64,000 bases of DNA from NCBI GenBank assembly GCA_938028745.1, contig CALIZL010000049.1, positions 1 to 64,000 on the forward strand. Direction: 5' to 3'. Within the stretch, counting starts at the first letter, position 1. Each line of letters opens with the position of its first letter. This DNA comes from an uncultured Prevotella sp. GTDB lineage: Bacteria; Bacteroidota; Bacteroidia; Bacteroidales; Bacteroidaceae. The notes under the pieces were generated by a model. It was not told the origin of the DNA and did no database searches. It saw only the letters and a program-made list of their open reading frames with translations. Positions 63,365 through 64,000 of the stretch are shown one piece after another. The position numbers and the translations under genes are program-made.

Positions 63365-63802
63365 ATGAAAGAAAAAGTGACAATAAAGCTTTGCAATAAC
63401 TTTTATGAGGCGTGGGAGATAAGCCAATGGCTTGCCGAGCATCATATCATGGTGTTGCCCAACGCCGCCAACAAGGAACAACCAGGGCAAGGAATAGCCA
63501 TAACGGTTTACGAAACGGATGTGGAACGAGCCTTGAAACTGATTGCGCAATTAGAGAATAAGCCAGTGGAAGAGCGTTTGCCGCATGGGGTTGGTGACAA
63601 CGAGGGACAGGCGTTAAAGCGGTGTACTGTGCGTTTAGAATGGCGCATTAAGCCCCTTTCGCTAGTCTTTGCCATAGTGCTAACCACGATATTTGCCATT
63701 GTTTTCAGCCTGCTTTGCAACGAAGAGTTCTTACCCCTTTTGGGAAAACTGATGTTGGGTGGTGCAGTTGGCTTGTTGGTTGGGAGCGTGAGGAGGAATT
63801 AA
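63365..63802 (+). CDS. Small membrane protein with N-terminal DUF2007-like domain
   Basis: A 145-residue protein. The N-terminal part (1 to about 65) has a strand-helix-strand pattern (VTIKLCNNFYEAWEISQWLAEHHI; IAITVYETDVERALKLIAQL) like small signal-transduction DUF2007 folds. Two hydrophobic segments follow (about 97-117, SLVFAIVLTTIFAIVFSLL, and 124-141, LLGKLMLGGAVGLLVGS). Function unknown. It has its own promoter and is followed by a CCCTTTCC/GGAAAGGG hairpin (about 63819-63838) and by module copy E. Confidence 0.65.
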   Translation: MKEKVTIKLCNNFYEAWEISQWLAEHHIMVLPNAANKEQPGQGIAITVYETDVERALKLIAQLENKPVEERLPHGVGDNEGQALKRCTVRLEWRIKPLSLVFAIVLTTIFAIVFSLLCNEEFLPLLGKLMLGGAVGLLVGSVRRN

Positions 63803-63875
63803 ATGGCCCAACCCCCCGCCCCTTTCCATTGGAAAGGGTAGTGATTAGCTGGCTCGCCCACCAACTCAAAAACTT

Positions 63876-64000
63876 AAATTGTTATCTTTTGTTTTACAAT
63901 GTCGCTCTATTTTTCGTTCCGTTCTAGCGAAAATATTGGTTAAAAAGTAGGTAAAAAGCCGTTTTTTTCTACCCTTTCGCACCTTGGCTTTTGTCTATTT
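63876..64000 (+). repeat. Dispersed module, copy E, cut by the window end
   Basis: The first ~125 bases of the module: ATTTTCG-type end hairpin near 63910-63933 (CGTT/AGCG with one wobble), GGTTAAAAAGTAGGTAAAAAG and TTCTACCCTTTCGC. The rest lies outside the window. Confidence 0.75.

Overview
The window looks like chromosomal DNA of a Prevotella-type member of the Bacteroidota. The evidence is a SusC/SusD pair, a DUF4249 plus TonB-receptor pair, PorZ and a C-terminal sorting-type tail from the type IX secretion system, a streptopain-type C10 protease, promoters with the Bacteroidota -7 box (TAnnTTTG) and no Shine-Dalgarno, and many lipoprotein signals. The type IX genes fit an oral, T9SS-carrying Prevotella; this assignment is inference.

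Layout. 0-12 kb: uvrC, an erythromycin-esterase-like secreted protein, dtd, a MazG-like pyrophosphohydrolase, deoC, then an SGNH-hydrolase/MBOAT pair for extracytoplasmic acyl transfer. 12.1-12.8 kb: an AbiEi-type antitoxin whose toxin partner is reduced to a 23-codon stub. 14.5-17 kb: an AT-rich island with a C10 cysteine protease lipoprotein and two related downstream lipoproteins. 17-33 kb: a mostly leftward block with DUF4249/TonB receptor, an unknown lipoprotein, polyprenyl synthase, polA (rightward), DUF417, porZ, rdgB, an M16 peptidase and a redox-dead TlpA-like lipoprotein. 33.5-33.95 kb: a dense cluster of DnaA boxes that I interpret as the chromosomal origin, followed by a YefM-YoeB toxin-antitoxin pair. 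34.9-38.8 kb: dicarboxylate/amino-acid symporter, flavodiiron protein, PfkB sugar kinase. 39.4-45 kb: a cobalamin riboswitch in front of a 1404-residue secreted protein and an outer-membrane protein. 46.6-55.2 kb: susC-susD and korA-korB. 56.7-63.8 kb: mutS, DUF3108, an Ig-like lipoprotein and a small membrane protein.

The origin call is supported by several independent signs: DnaA boxes, two ParB-site-like palindromes (89-104 and 6685-6700), a partial switch of gene direction, and a largely consistent flip of strand-biased intergenic words (aactc to the left, gagtt to the right).

The gene-free stretches are unusually rich in structured repeats. The largest is a ~650 bp module present four times in full and once cut by the window end. 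It has a hairpin at one end, a 22-bp unit repeated exactly seven times in three of the copies, and a conserved far end. Others are MITE-like inverted-repeat elements, hairpin-forming 22-bp arrays, long palindromes and minisatellites. No tRNA, rRNA, CRISPR array or complete insertion sequence was seen.
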